The notes below the pieces were generated by a model. That model had not been told where the DNA came from and ran no database searches. It saw only the letters and a list, made by a program, of their open reading frames with translations. A program made the position numbers and the translations under genes. 64,000 nucleotides of DNA. Origin: Amycolatopsis decaplanina DSM 44594 (GTDB lineage Bacteria > Actinomycetota > Actinomycetes > Mycobacteriales > Pseudonocardiaceae). Numbering within the stretch: position 1 is the first letter of the stretch; the number at the start of each line of letters is the position of its first letter. This document shows positions 27,573 through 37,130 of the stretch, piece after piece. Where the stretch lies: assembly GCF_000342005.1 (NCBI RefSeq), contig NZ_AOHO01000045.1, forward strand, positions 1 through 64,000, given 5' to 3'.

Positions 27573-27950
27573 ATGACGACCGCTGAGCAGGCAGCCGCAG
27601 CTCAGGCCGAAACCGCCGAGGAGACCCACGGCGTCACGTTGACCGACGCCGCCGCCGCCAAGGCGAAGGCCCTGCTCGAGCAGGAGGGCCGTGACGACAT
27701 GCACCTGCGCATCGCCGTCCAGCCCGGTGGGTGCGCTGGCCTGCGCTACCAGCTGTTCTTCGACGAGCGCACGCTCGACGGCGACCTGTTCCGTGACTTC
27801 GACGGGCTCCGCGTGGCCGTCGACCGGATGAGCGCGCCGTACGTGTCGAGCGCCGTGATCGACTTCGTCGACTCGATCGAGAAGCAGGGCTTCACGATCG
27901 ACAACCCCAACGCGACCGGCAGCTGCGCCTGCGGCGACAGCTTCCACTGA
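27573..27950 (+). CDS. erpA: HesB/IscA family iron-sulfur cluster assembly protein
   Basis: A 125-residue A-type Fe-S carrier. The three cluster cysteines are in PGGCAGLRYQ and the C-terminal SCACGDSF, at family spacing. The ATG of MTTAEQAAAA follows GAGGGAGAACC. It would pass clusters to apo-enzymes. LipA, BioB, QcrA and other Fe-S proteins in this window are plausible clients (inference). It is a single gene closed by a strong terminator. Confidence 0.9.
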   Translation: MTTAEQAAAAQAETAEETHGVTLTDAAAAKAKALLEQEGRDDMHLRIAVQPGGCAGLRYQLFFDERTLDGDLFRDFDGLRVAVDRMSAPYVSSAVIDFVDSIEKQGFTIDNPNATGSCACGDSFH

Positions 27951-27960
27951 TCCGCGTCGA

Positions 27961-28010
27961 GGCATGAAGAAGGGCCGCGAACCTCACAGGTCGCGGCCCT
28001 TCTCCATGCC
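27961..28010 (+). terminator. Intrinsic terminator after erpA
   Basis: The 20-base arms GGCATGAAGAAGGGCCGCGA (27961-27980) and their near-complement (27991-28010) pair with one mismatch, with ACCT/AGGT inside the loop. TTCT follows on the plus strand. It also faces the convergent small gene. Confidence 0.85.
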
Positions 28011-28019
28011 GGGACGGGA

Positions 28020-28208
28020 TCAGACGTAGGCGTCCAGATCGGCGACCTGTGCGAGACAGTGCTCGTCCACGGTCCAGGGTGGAGCGATCTGCCGGGGCAG
28101 CGGCAGGTTCTCGGCCTGGAGGGACGACGGGATACCGGCACAGTCGGCGATGAGCTCGCCGATCGATTCCGGTTCGAGGTGATACGCGGAAGTGGTCACG
28201 AACGACAA
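28020..28208 (-). CDS. Possible small protein
   Basis: A 62-residue frame with acidic, helix-friendly content (EPESIGELIADCAGIPSSL; WTVDEHCLAQVADLDAYV). Only TTG or GTG starts are available and no ribosome-binding site is visible. Support comes from its position between a convergent terminator and a palindromic upstream site, and from G/C-ending codons. It could be spurious. Confidence 0.35.
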   Translation of the reverse strand: MSFVTTSAYHLEPESIGELIADCAGIPSSLQAENLPLPRQIAPPWTVDEHCLAQVADLDAYV

Positions 28209-28236
28209 GCTAATGACCGAGGTTGGAGTAGGACAC

Positions 28237-28254
28237 CACTACCAACCGGTAGTG
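28237..28254. promoter_or_regulatory. Palindrome in the adoK upstream region
   Basis: CACTACC-AACC-GGTAGTG is a perfect inverted repeat with 7-base arms, lying between the divergent small gene and adoK. The spacing suits a dimeric repressor site. No cognate regulator is next to it. Confidence 0.35.
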
Positions 28255-28292
28255 TTGATGGCCGTGCCTGAAGCAACCCATATGGGGCATGA

Positions 28293-29339
<1,047 letters not shown>

Positions 29340-29348
29340 GCCTCCGGT

Positions 29349-29407
29349 AAGTCCGTGAAGGCCTCCTTGAGGGACTCTGAGTCCCTCAAGGAGGCCTTCA
29401 CGGACTT
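29349..29407. repeat. Palindrome, family B (copy 2)
   Basis: The perfect 27-base arms are identical to copy 1, with loop TCTGA instead of CCAGA. It directly abuts the TAA stop of the convergent hydrolase gene and lies 9 bases after adoK. Identical stems with different loops suggest recent spread or strong selection on pairing. Confidence 0.88.
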
Positions 29408-30070
29408 TTACGCAGAACGCCGTGAACCGGTCAGGATCCCGGAGATCTCGGCCGGCCGGGACATGTGCGGACAGTGTCCGGCGTCGATCTCGATCGCGGT
29501 GACGCCGAGCCGCTCCCGGGCGGCCCGGCGCATCCAGTCCGGCCGAAGCGTGCGGTCGCGGGTGGAAACGATCACCGTCGACGGGATCTCCGGCGCGGCT
29601 CCTGCCGGATGCGACGCAAGCACCGCGGGGTCGAACAGCCGCAGACTGTCCAGCGCCAGCCGTTCGGTCTCGGGATCGCAGTCGTGGAAGAGGAATTCCG
29701 ACGCCTTCGCGGGATCGGCTGCCGGGTCCACACCGATCCAGTCCGGTTCGAGCAAGGCCGGTGCCTCGTCCCGCAGGCTTCGCCCACCGGCGAAGTCGGG
29801 AATGTAGGCGGCGACCCACACCATCGCCCGCGCGTCGAGCGCTTCGGCGATCGCGGGAAGCAGGACCCCGGCTCCGGAGTGGGCCACGACCACCGGCCGC
29901 TCGCCGTCGTACTGGTCTCGCGCGTGCTGCACGTAGCCTTCGAACTGCAGACCCGCCGGAGTCAGCAGGTCCACCGCGATCGGCCGGTGCCCGGCGGCGG
30001 TGAGCAACTTGGCCACCCGGCCCCAGCCCGCCGGGCTCTGCGTCGTGCCGTGCACGAGGACGAAGTCCAT
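29408..30070 (-). CDS. Alpha/beta hydrolase
   Basis: A 220-residue serine hydrolase. It starts directly with the oxyanion segment DFVLVHGTTQSPAGW. The nucleophile elbow is AHSGAG, an acid lies in STRDRTLRPDW, and the histidine is in DAGHCPHMSRP. It resembles small EstC/MBF-type esterases without a lid. The ATG at 30070 lies just before the asnB terminator. Substrate unknown. Confidence 0.87.
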   Translation of the reverse strand: MDFVLVHGTTQSPAGWGRVAKLLTAAGHRPIAVDLLTPAGLQFEGYVQHARDQYDGERPVVVAHSGAGVLLPAIAEALDARAMVWVAAYIPDFAGGRSLRDEAPALLEPDWIGVDPAADPAKASEFLFHDCDPETERLALDSLRLFDPAVLASHPAGAAPEIPSTVIVSTRDRTLRPDWMRRAARERLGVTAIEIDAGHCPHMSRPAEISGILTGSRRSA

Positions 30071-30074
30071 CCCT

Positions 30075-30116
30075 CCATGCTGGCCTTCACCGGGTGAACG
30101 GTGAAGGCCGGCATGG
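30075..30116 (-). terminator. Terminator hairpin after asnB
   Basis: The 18-base arms (30075-30092 and 30099-30116) pair with one mismatch around GGTGAA. It lies 10 bases beyond the asnB stop and immediately upstream of the hydrolase start, so it also occupies that gene's leader. Confidence 0.75.
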
Positions 30117-30126
30117 GGAGTCGTGA

Positions 30127-32061
30127 CTAGAGCTTCACCGGGTAGACGGGTTCCGGCACCTCGGGCTTGATGCGGTTCTCCACGAAGATGCCGTGCCACA
30201 GCATGAACACCAGCAGCGCCCACAGCTGACGGCTGCGGTCGAGCTGACCGGCCTTGTGCTCTTCGAGCAGCGCCAGGACGGCCTTCTTGTCGAGCAGCGC
30301 GTCGGTCCGCGAGTCCGAGATGATGCCCTTGGCCCAGTCGTACATCTCGTTGCGCAGCCACAGCCGGATCGGCACCGGGAAGCCCAGCTTGCGCCGGTTC
30401 AGCACGTGTCCCGGGATGATCTTCGCCAGCGCCTGGCGCAGCGCGTACTTCGTGGTGCCGTGCGCGAGCTTCTGGTCGAGCGGGATGGTCGACGCGACCT
30501 TGAACACCTCGGCGTCGAGGAACGGCACCCGCAGTTCCAGCGAGTTCGCCATGGTCACCTTGTCGGCCTTGACCAGGATGTCGCCGCGCAGCCAGGTGTA
30601 GAGGTCGACGTGCTGCATCCGCGCGACCGGGTCCCAGTTCTCCGAGATCTTGTACCAAGGAGCGGTGACGTCCTTGAAGCCGATCCCGTCCTCGTACGTG
30701 CGCAGCACCTTGCGGAGCTGGTCGTCGCGGAAGTTGCGGGCGTTGCCGTAGTAGCGGTCCTCCAGCGGCAGCGCCCCGCGCCGCAGCAGGTCCTTGCCCC
30801 GGGTGCCCTCCGGGATCTTCGTGGAGACCTTGCCGATGATCTTCCGCATCCCGCCCGGGATCTTCTCGAACGGCGCCAGCGAGATCGGCTCGTTGTAGAT
30901 CGTGTAGCCGCAGAAGAGCTCGTCGGCGCCTTCACCGGACAGCACCGCCTTGACGTGCTTACGTGCTTCGCGGGCGATGAACCACAGCGGCACGAGCGCC
31001 GGGTCGGCCACCGGGTCGTCGAGGTACCAGACGATGAGCGGCAGAGCCTCCATCATCTCGTCCGCCGACACGGTGCGGACCACGTGCTTCACGCCGATCG
31101 CGGCGGCCGATTCGGCGGCGACGTCGACCTCGGAGTAGCCCTCGCGCTCGAACCCGGTGGTGAACGCGATCAGGTTCGGGTTGTGCTCCTTGGCCAGCGT
31201 CGCGGTCGCCGTGGAGTCGATGCCGCCGGAGAGGAACGCGCCGACCGTGACGTCCGGGTCGGAGATCATGTGCTTGCCGACCGAGTCGCGCATCACATCG
31301 GCGATGCGCTCGTACAGCTCGTCGGCCTCGGCCTGGCTGTTCACCGGCTTCGCGTTGAACTGCGGGTGGAAGTAGCGCGTGAACCGCACGTCACCGCCGG
31401 GCACCACCCGGAACGACGTGCCGGACTCGACGCGGCGGATTCCGGTGTGCATCGACTCGGGTTCCGGCACGTACTGCAGCACCAGGTAGTGCTGCAGGGC
31501 CGTCTTGTCCAGCTTCTCCTCGACCCCGAGCACGCCCGAGAGCTCCAGCAGGCTCTTCTTCTCGCTCGAGAAGGCGACCTTGCCGGGACCGGCGGAGTAG
31601 AACAGCGGCTTGATGCCGAACGGGTCGCGCGCGCCGAAGACGACCTTCTCCTGGGAGTCCCAGATCATGAAGGCGAACATGCCGCGCAGCTTCTTCACCG
31701 CGTCGTCGCCGAGGTAGTGGTACGCCGCGACGATCGCCTCGCCGTCACCCTCTGTGGCGAATTTCGCACCGTGCTCGGCGGCCAGCTCCTCACGCAGCTC
31801 TTTGTAGTTGTAGATCTCGCCGTTGAAGTTCAGCGTGTAGCGCTCGGGCGCCTCCGGCGGGCCCCACACCAGCGGCTGGTGGGCGTGGTCGACGTCGATG
31901 AAGGCCAGCCGGTTGAAGCCGTAGACCACCTCGGCGTCGGCCCAGGTGTCGTGCTCGTCGGGGCCGCGGTGCCGCTGGCAGCGCATGGCCGCGTCGACGG
32001 CGTCACGGGCGCTCGCAGCGTCGGCTTCGGTCGAACAGATCAGTCCAAGCAGGCCGCACAC
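30127..32061 (-). CDS. asnB: Asparagine synthase (glutamine-hydrolysing)
   Basis: A 644-residue two-domain enzyme. The GTG at 32061 is chosen because it places the catalytic cysteine as residue 2 (CGLLGLI), which becomes the N-terminus after methionine removal. The class II glutaminase domain (RHRGPDEHDTW; LNFNGEIYNYKELR) spans about 1-230. The synthetase domain carries the ATP motif LSGGIDSTATA. The length exceeds E. coli AsnB (554) but fits the actinobacterial type. In mycobacteria this paralogue has also been implicated in amidating cell-wall meso-DAP. Divergent from ctaC. Confidence 0.94.
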   Translation of the reverse strand: MCGLLGLICSTEADAASARDAVDAAMRCQRHRGPDEHDTWADAEVVYGFNRLAFIDVDHAHQPLVWGPPEAPERYTLNFNGEIYNYKELREELAAEHGAKFATEGDGEAIVAAYHYLGDDAVKKLRGMFAFMIWDSQEKVVFGARDPFGIKPLFYSAGPGKVAFSSEKKSLLELSGVLGVEEKLDKTALQHYLVLQYVPEPESMHTGIRRVESGTSFRVVPGGDVRFTRYFHPQFNAKPVNSQAEADELYERIADVMRDSVGKHMISDPDVTVGAFLSGGIDSTATATLAKEHNPNLIAFTTGFEREGYSEVDVAAESAAAIGVKHVVRTVSADEMMEALPLIVWYLDDPVADPALVPLWFIAREARKHVKAVLSGEGADELFCGYTIYNEPISLAPFEKIPGGMRKIIGKVSTKIPEGTRGKDLLRRGALPLEDRYYGNARNFRDDQLRKVLRTYEDGIGFKDVTAPWYKISENWDPVARMQHVDLYTWLRGDILVKADKVTMANSLELRVPFLDAEVFKVASTIPLDQKLAHGTTKYALRQALAKIIPGHVLNRRKLGFPVPIRLWLRNEMYDWAKGIISDSRTDALLDKKAVLALLEEHKAGQLDRSRQLWALLVFMLWHGIFVENRIKPEVPEPVYPVKL

Positions 32062-32235
32062 GTCTAGTTCACACACCTCTTGTTGGCCGAGCGGGGAGAA
32101 GTGCCCAGTATGCCGGTGGGTGTGTACACCCGGATGTGGTGGGGGATACGCGTGTTGGGGTTACCCCTTAGTCAGCGCGGCGCCGCAACTCGGCTAGGCT
32201 CCGGCTGTCACAAAGATCGGTCGAGGAGGCTCTGG

Positions 32236-33192
32236 GTGAAAGGGCAAGGCGCAGTGGGAAATCCAGAGCGCATCCCGGTTAAGCGGGCTGGTCGCGTCGC
32301 AGCGCTCGCCGCGCTGGTGATGCTGACCGCGACGGGCTGTTCCGGGGACGAGATCCTCCGCTTCGGCTGGCCGGTCGGGGTGACCCCGCAGGCGCACGAC
32401 ATGCGCACCCTGTGGACGTGGACGGTCGTCGCGGCGCTGGCCGTCGGTGTCATCGTCTGGGCGCTGATCTTCTGGACCGCGATCTTCCACCGCAAGAAGA
32501 AGACCGCCGACGGCGCGGAAGAGGAACTGCCCCGTCAGTTCCAGTACAACATCCCGCTGGAGATCTTCACGGTCGTCGTCCCGACGATCATGGTCTGCGT
32601 GCTGTTCTTCTTCACCGCGACCACCGAGAACCGCGTGCTCGCCGAGACGGACAACCCGGACGTCACGGTCGACATCGTCGCGTTCCAGTGGAACTGGGAG
32701 TTCAAGTACAAGAGCGACTCCAAGAACCACGACGACCCCGAGATCACCACGGTCGGCAGCTCGACCGAGATCCCGCTGCTCGTCCTGCCGACGAACAAGA
32801 CGATCCAGTACAACCTGCGGTCGGCCGACGTCATCCACTCGTTCTGGGTGCCGGAGTTCCACTTCAAGCGGGACGTCATGCCGGACCCGGAGAAGAACAA
32901 CCAGGACTTCACCTTCCAGAACTCGATCGACAAGGAAGGTTCGTTCGTCGGCCGCTGCGCCGAACTGTGCGGCACCTACCACTCGGGGATGAACTTCGAG
33001 GTCAGGGCGTTGTCGCCGGACAAGTACGCGCAGTACATCCAGCTCCGTGGCACGGTGAACCCGAAGAGCGGCAAGCCGAACACGGCTTCCGAGGCGCTGA
33101 CGGCGATGAACTGCGGCGAGCTGTGCGCGCCCTACGCCGTCACCACCACCCCGTTCAACACCGACCGCACCGCGCGGGTCGCGTCCAACTGA
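32236..33192 (+). CDS. ctaC: Cytochrome c oxidase subunit II
   Basis: A 318-residue lipoprotein subunit of the aa3 oxidase. The GTG start has AGGAGG six bases upstream. The lipobox TATGC gives lipid-modified Cys35. Two membrane helices follow (about 58-80 and 106-128), then the cupredoxin domain with HSFWVPEFHFKRD and the CuA site CAELCGTYHSGM. It accepts electrons from QcrC. It is followed after 40 bases by ctaF. The subunit I gene (ctaD) is not in the window. Confidence 0.96.
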   Translation: MKGQGAVGNPERIPVKRAGRVAALAALVMLTATGCSGDEILRFGWPVGVTPQAHDMRTLWTWTVVAALAVGVIVWALIFWTAIFHRKKKTADGAEEELPRQFQYNIPLEIFTVVVPTIMVCVLFFFTATTENRVLAETDNPDVTVDIVAFQWNWEFKYKSDSKNHDDPEITTVGSSTEIPLLVLPTNKTIQYNLRSADVIHSFWVPEFHFKRDVMPDPEKNNQDFTFQNSIDKEGSFVGRCAELCGTYHSGMNFEVRALSPDKYAQYIQLRGTVNPKSGKPNTASEALTAMNCGELCAPYAVTTTPFNTDRTARVASN

Positions 33193-33232
33193 CCCGGCTG
33201 TTCGAGCCCGAAACAGGAGTGAGGCAACGTCC

Positions 33233-33652
33233 ATGAAGGTCGAAGGACGGATTTTCTTCCTCGTCGCGGTCTTCTCCGTCGTCGTGGCGGGTATCTACGC
33301 GTACATGACCGGAACGATGACCCGGGACGGCGTCGAGCCGGTCGGTGTGGTGGCCCTGATCCTCACCGGTGGCCTGGCCTTCCTGGCCGGGAGCTACCTG
33401 CAGTTCGTGGCGCGGCGCATCGAGCCGCGGCCGGAGGACCGGGAAGACGCCGAGATCAGCGATGGCGCCGGTGAGCTGGGCTTCTTCAGCCCGGGCAGCT
33501 ACTGGCCGATCGGTCTCGCGGCGGCCGCCGCGCTGACCGGTGTCGCGCTCGCGTTCTTCCACGTCTGGCTGCTCATCATCGCGCTGGGCCTGGTCATCGT
33601 CGCCATCGGCGGGCTGGTGTTCGAGTACCACACCGGTCCGAACCACGAGTGA
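33233..33652 (+). CDS. ctaF: Cytochrome c oxidase subunit IV (CtaF)
   Basis: A 139-residue four-helix membrane protein of the actinobacterial CtaF/COX4_pro-2 family, with the opening MKVEGRIFFLVAVFSVVVAGIY and the acidic RPEDREDAEI loop. It is a structural subunit of the III2-IV2 supercomplex. It is co-directional with ctaC and closed by two consecutive hairpins. Confidence 0.92.
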   Translation: MKVEGRIFFLVAVFSVVVAGIYAYMTGTMTRDGVEPVGVVALILTGGLAFLAGSYLQFVARRIEPRPEDREDAEISDGAGELGFFSPGSYWPIGLAAAAALTGVALAFFHVWLLIIALGLVIVAIGGLVFEYHTGPNHE

Positions 33653-33664
33653 CGTTCTGACGCC

Positions 33665-33707
33665 GAAGCGGCGCCTTGCTCCGGGAACGGAGTGGGGCGC
33701 CGCTTTC
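33665..33707 (+). terminator. Terminator hairpin after ctaF
   Basis: AAGCGGCGCC (33666-33675) pairs with GGCGCCGCTT (33696-33705). A CTCCG/CGGAG stem sits in the loop. TTCGTC follows. A family C palindrome begins 15 bases later, giving tandem hairpins between ctaF and the convergent exporter gene. Confidence 0.75.
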
Positions 33708-33720
33708 GTCTGTGCCGGCC

Positions 33721-33766
33721 CTCGTGAGTGGTAAGGATGGTTCTAACCGTCTTTACCACTCACGAG
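33721..33766. repeat. Palindrome, family C (copy 1)
   Basis: The 22-base arms open CTCGTGAGTGGT and pair with two G-T-type mismatches around CT. The right arm encodes the last seven residues (LVSGKDG) and the stop codon of the minus-strand EamA gene, so the repeat forms part of a coding sequence. Confidence 0.85.
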
Positions 33767-34669
33767 GCTGGGGCGGACGGTCACTGCCGCCTTCTCCGCT
33801 CCGGGGGCCGCTGCCCGCTTCGGGGCCAGCGCCGCCACCAGGACGGCCAGCATCCCCAGGCCCTCCGGCCACGTCGGCCGGTGCCCGTAGGCGAGGACGT
33901 CCACCACCACCGCGACCACCGGATAGACGTAGGACAGCAGCGCCACCGTCGTGGTCGGCAGCTTCCCGATGCTCGCGTACATCAGGACGTACATCAGCGC
34001 GGTGTGCACGGTCCCGAGCAGAACCAGCCACAGCAGCCCTGAGGTGTCCGCGGGCAGCGGCGTGACGAGCAAGGCGGGTGCGAGCACGATCGTGCCGGTC
34101 ACCAGCTGTACGGCCGCCAGGACGTGCGGGCGCAGGTGCTTGAGCTGCTTCGCGACGAACGAGGCGCCGGAGTAGAGCGCGGCCGCGCCGAGGGCGAGTG
34201 CGATGCCTTCCAGGCGCACGGCCTTGCCGTCGGCGCCGTGCGCGGACAGTGAGATGAGCGTCACGCCGCCGAACGCGATCAGCGCCCGGACCAGCTGGCT
34301 CTTCGCCATCTTCTCACCGAGGAACGCGGCGGCGAGACCGACCAGCATCAGTGGCTGTGTGTGGTACACGACCGTGCTGACCGAGATCGACGACAGCGCG
34401 TACGAAGCGAACAGCAGCACCCAGTTCCCGACCAGGAACAGCCCGCCGAGGACGGCGAGCAGCAGGTCGCGGCGGGTGAGTGTCCACGGGCGGAGCCAGC
34501 CGCGAGCCGCGCTCCACACCAGGAGCAGCAGGCCGCCGACGAGGCTCCTCGCGAACGCCACGGCGGGCGCGTCGGCACCGCTTTCGAGGACGACGGCGCC
34601 GATGGTGCCGGAGAGTGCCATCGCGGCGGTCCACTGGAGCAGGGGGTTGTTCTTGTTCATGGCGACCAC
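33743..34669 (-). CDS. EamA/DMT family transporter
   Basis: A 308-residue exporter with about ten membrane helices in two EamA repeats (LLLAVLGGLFLVGNWVLLF; TVALLSYVYPVVAVVVDVL). Substrates of this family include amino acids and other metabolites. The GTG at 34669 has GAGG six bases upstream; an ATG three codons later is an alternative. The C-terminal seven residues come from an intergenic palindrome. It is divergent from a GlxA-type regulator, which may control it. Confidence 0.86.
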   Translation of the reverse strand: MVAMNKNNPLLQWTAAMALSGTIGAVVLESGADAPAVAFARSLVGGLLLLVWSAARGWLRPWTLTRRDLLLAVLGGLFLVGNWVLLFASYALSSISVSTVVYHTQPLMLVGLAAAFLGEKMAKSQLVRALIAFGGVTLISLSAHGADGKAVRLEGIALALGAAALYSGASFVAKQLKHLRPHVLAAVQLVTGTIVLAPALLVTPLPADTSGLLWLVLLGTVHTALMYVLMYASIGKLPTTTVALLSYVYPVVAVVVDVLAYGHRPTWPEGLGMLAVLVAALAPKRAAAPGAEKAAVTVRPSLVSGKDG

Positions 34670-34742
34670 TTTCTGCCTCGCCTGCCGGACCGGCCAGTGT
34701 CAGAGATGACATCGACCGCAAAACTTGTGACACACTGCCCGG

Positions 34743-35705
34743 ATGGACGTGAAGAAGGTCGCAGTGGTGCTCGCCGATCAGGTCTCGCCTTTCGAGCTGG
34801 GCGTCGCGTGCGAGGTCTTCGGCACCGATCGCAGCGCCGACGGCATCGAGGGCTGGGACTTCGCGGTCTGCTCACCCGGTGGCGAGAACGTCCTGAGCTG
34901 GTCCGGATTCGGGCTCGACGGCCTGGAGAGCCTGGACTTCGCGGCGTCCGCCGACCTGCTGATCGTCCCGACCTGCGCGCCGCGCAGTGCGAGCCCGCCG
35001 GAACCGGTGCTCGAGGTCCTGCGTGACGCGGCGAGCCGGGGCGCCTGGGTCGCGGGCTTCTGCGCGGGCGTCTTCTCGCTCGGTTACGCGGGGCTGCTCG
35101 ACGGGCGCGACTGCACCGTCCACTGGGTCTACGAGCAGGAGTTCCGGTCGCGCTTCCCGGCGGCGAAGGTCGATCCGAAGGCGTTGTACGTCGACGATGA
35201 CGGCGTCCTCACCAGCGCCGGCACCGTCGCCGCCGTCGACCTGTGCCTGCATCTGGTGCGGGAACTGCGCGGTGTCGCCGCGGCCACCACGCTGGCCAGG
35301 CGGATGGTCGCGGCCCCGCACCGGGCCGGCGGGCAGGCGCAGTTCGTGCAGGCGCCGGTGCCCGAGACCGCCGCGCCGGACGACACCGTGCTCGCCGAGG
35401 CGCTCGAATGGATCGAGCGGCGACTGGACCGGCCGTTCACCGTCGCGGAACTCGCCCGGCGCAGCGGATTGGGGGAGCGCACGTTCCTGCGCCGGTTCTC
35501 GGCGGCCACCGGTACGACGCCGCACCGGTGGCTCACCGAACGCCGCCTCGACCGCGCGCAGTCGCTGCTCGAGGAAGGTCGTCTGTCCATCGAGGACATC
35601 GCGGTCGCCTGCGGATACGCCTCCGCCGCGGCGCTGCGGCACCAGTTCGGCAAGCTGCGCGGGACCAGCCCGAGCGCTTACCGGAAGACGTTTTCCGTTG
35701 GCTAG
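34743..35705 (+). CDS. GlxA family transcriptional regulator (DJ-1/PfpI plus AraC)
   Basis: A 320-residue regulator. The N-terminal DJ-1/PfpI-like domain (VAVVLADQVSPFELGVACEVFG; FCAGVFSLGYAGLLDGRDCTVHW) keeps a cysteine at the nucleophile-elbow position. The C-terminal AraC-type domain holds two helix-turn-helix motifs (LARRSGLGERTFLRRFSAATG; IAVACGYASAAALRHQF). It shares layout and many motifs with the gene at 36150. Divergent from EamA. Its stop overlaps the cupin stop at CTAG. Confidence 0.9.
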   Translation: MDVKKVAVVLADQVSPFELGVACEVFGTDRSADGIEGWDFAVCSPGGENVLSWSGFGLDGLESLDFAASADLLIVPTCAPRSASPPEPVLEVLRDAASRGAWVAGFCAGVFSLGYAGLLDGRDCTVHWVYEQEFRSRFPAAKVDPKALYVDDDGVLTSAGTVAAVDLCLHLVRELRGVAAATTLARRMVAAPHRAGGQAQFVQAPVPETAAPDDTVLAEALEWIERRLDRPFTVAELARRSGLGERTFLRRFSAATGTTPHRWLTERRLDRAQSLLEEGRLSIEDIAVACGYASAAALRHQFGKLRGTSPSAYRKTFSVG

Positions 35706-36097
35706 AGGGAGATTTCCTGCCCGACGGTGACCTGGACATGGTCGGGGACCTCGTCGTGCTCGTCACCGACGGAGAGCGTTCCGGTCGGCTCGAACAGCAG
35801 AAGCGACGCACCGTCCACTGAGGACGGTTTGTGGTACGTCCCGCGCGGGACGACGAACACCGAGCCGCGCGGCAGGGTGACGACCCGTTCGCCGCCGTCC
35901 TCGCGCAACGCGATGGCCAAGGTGCCGTCGAGGACGAGGAAGAACTCGTCGGTGTTCTCGTGGACGTGCCAGACGTGCTCGCCCGCGACCTTGGCGAGAC
36001 GGACGTCGTAGTCGTTGACGTGGGCGACGATCCGCGGGCTCCAGATCTCGTCGAACGCGGCCAGCGCGGTTTCCAGGTCGATCGGCTGCTTGCTCAT
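35702..36097 (-). CDS. Cupin domain protein
   Basis: A 131-residue single-domain cupin. Metal-binding motif 1 (HVWHVHENTDEFFLVLDG) has the His-X-His and Glu ligands. Motif 2 (PRGSVFVVPRGTYHKPS) has the final His. It may be a small isomerase, dioxygenase or sensor. It lies between the two GlxA regulators, convergent with the first and divergent from the second, so it is a likely target. Confidence 0.87.
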   Translation of the reverse strand: MSKQPIDLETALAAFDEIWSPRIVAHVNDYDVRLAKVAGEHVWHVHENTDEFFLVLDGTLAIALREDGGERVVTLPRGSVFVVPRGTYHKPSSVDGASLLLFEPTGTLSVGDEHDEVPDHVQVTVGQEISL

Positions 36098-36149
36098 GAT
36101 CCGATCCTGGCCGCTGGACCACGGGAGGCGTGAGTGCTAGGAATCGCAT

Positions 36150-37115
36150 ATGCCGCATGATTTCTCGCACGAGGTCGCCGTCCTGGTCGACGAGGGGTCC
36201 AACCCCTTCGAAATGGGCGTCGCGACCGAGCTGTTCGGACTGCGGCGGCCGGAACTCGATCGGCCTTGGTACGGCTTCACACTGTGTGCCGCCGAGTCGT
36301 CCGTGCGCATGCACCTGGGCATGTTCACCCTCACCGGGGTCGCCGGGCTCGAAGCCGTGGAGGCCGCCGACACGGTGATCGTGCCCAACCGGCCCGATCC
36401 GGAGCGTCCGGCCAAGGAGCCGGTGCTGGAGGCCATCCGCGCCGCGGCCGCGCGGGGTGCGCGGCTGGTGAGCTTCTGCACCGGTGCCTTCACGCTCGCG
36501 CAGGCCGGTGTCCTGGACGGACGGCGCGCGACGACGCACTGGAAATGGGCGGGGCTTTTCCGAGAGTCGTATCCCGGCGTGCTGCTGGAGCCGGATGTTC
36601 TCTTCGTCGACGACGGTGACGTCCTGACCGCGGCCGGCAGCGCGGCGGCGCTCGATCTGGGGCTGCACCTGATCAGCCGCGACCACGGCGCCGAGATCGC
36701 CAACGCGGTGAGCAGGCGGCTGGTGTTCGCCGGGCACCGCGATGGCGGCCAACGGCAGTTCGTCGAGCGCCCGCTGCCGCCGGTTCCGGACACCTCGCTG
36801 GCGCCGGTGCTCGCATGGGCGCGTGAACGGTTGGACCGCCCGCTCACCGTCGCCGACCTCGCCGCGCGGGCGGCGGCCAGCCAGGCGACGCTGCACCGGC
36901 GGTTCCGCGCCGAACTGGGGACCACGCCGCTGGCGTGGCTCACGACGGAACGGATCGCGCTGGCGTGCCGGCTGATCGAGCGCGGTGAGCAGCGGCTCGA
37001 CCAGGTGGCGCGGGCTTCGGGGTTCGGTACCGCGGCGAACCTGCGGACCCGGCTTCGCCGGGCTACGGGGCTGACTCCTACGGCTTACCGGGCGCGGTTC
37101 AGCACGGCTTCGTAG
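36150..37115 (+). CDS. GlxA family transcriptional regulator (second copy)
   Basis: A 321-residue paralogue of the regulator at 34743. It has the DJ-1/PfpI domain (VAVLVDEGSNPFEMGVATELFG; FCTGAFTLAQAGVLDGRRATTHW) and two AraC helix-turn-helix motifs (LAARAAASQATLHRRFRAELG; VARASGFGTAANLRTRLRRATG). The two copies flank the cupin gene. Probably activates or represses the divergent cupin. Ligand unknown. Convergent with trpD, with 15 bases between. Confidence 0.9.
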   Translation: MPHDFSHEVAVLVDEGSNPFEMGVATELFGLRRPELDRPWYGFTLCAAESSVRMHLGMFTLTGVAGLEAVEAADTVIVPNRPDPERPAKEPVLEAIRAAAARGARLVSFCTGAFTLAQAGVLDGRRATTHWKWAGLFRESYPGVLLEPDVLFVDDGDVLTAAGSAAALDLGLHLISRDHGAEIANAVSRRLVFAGHRDGGQRQFVERPLPPVPDTSLAPVLAWARERLDRPLTVADLAARAAASQATLHRRFRAELGTTPLAWLTTERIALACRLIERGEQRLDQVARASGFGTAANLRTRLRRATGLTPTAYRARFSTAS

Positions 37116-37130
37116 GGCTGGTCGCCAGTG

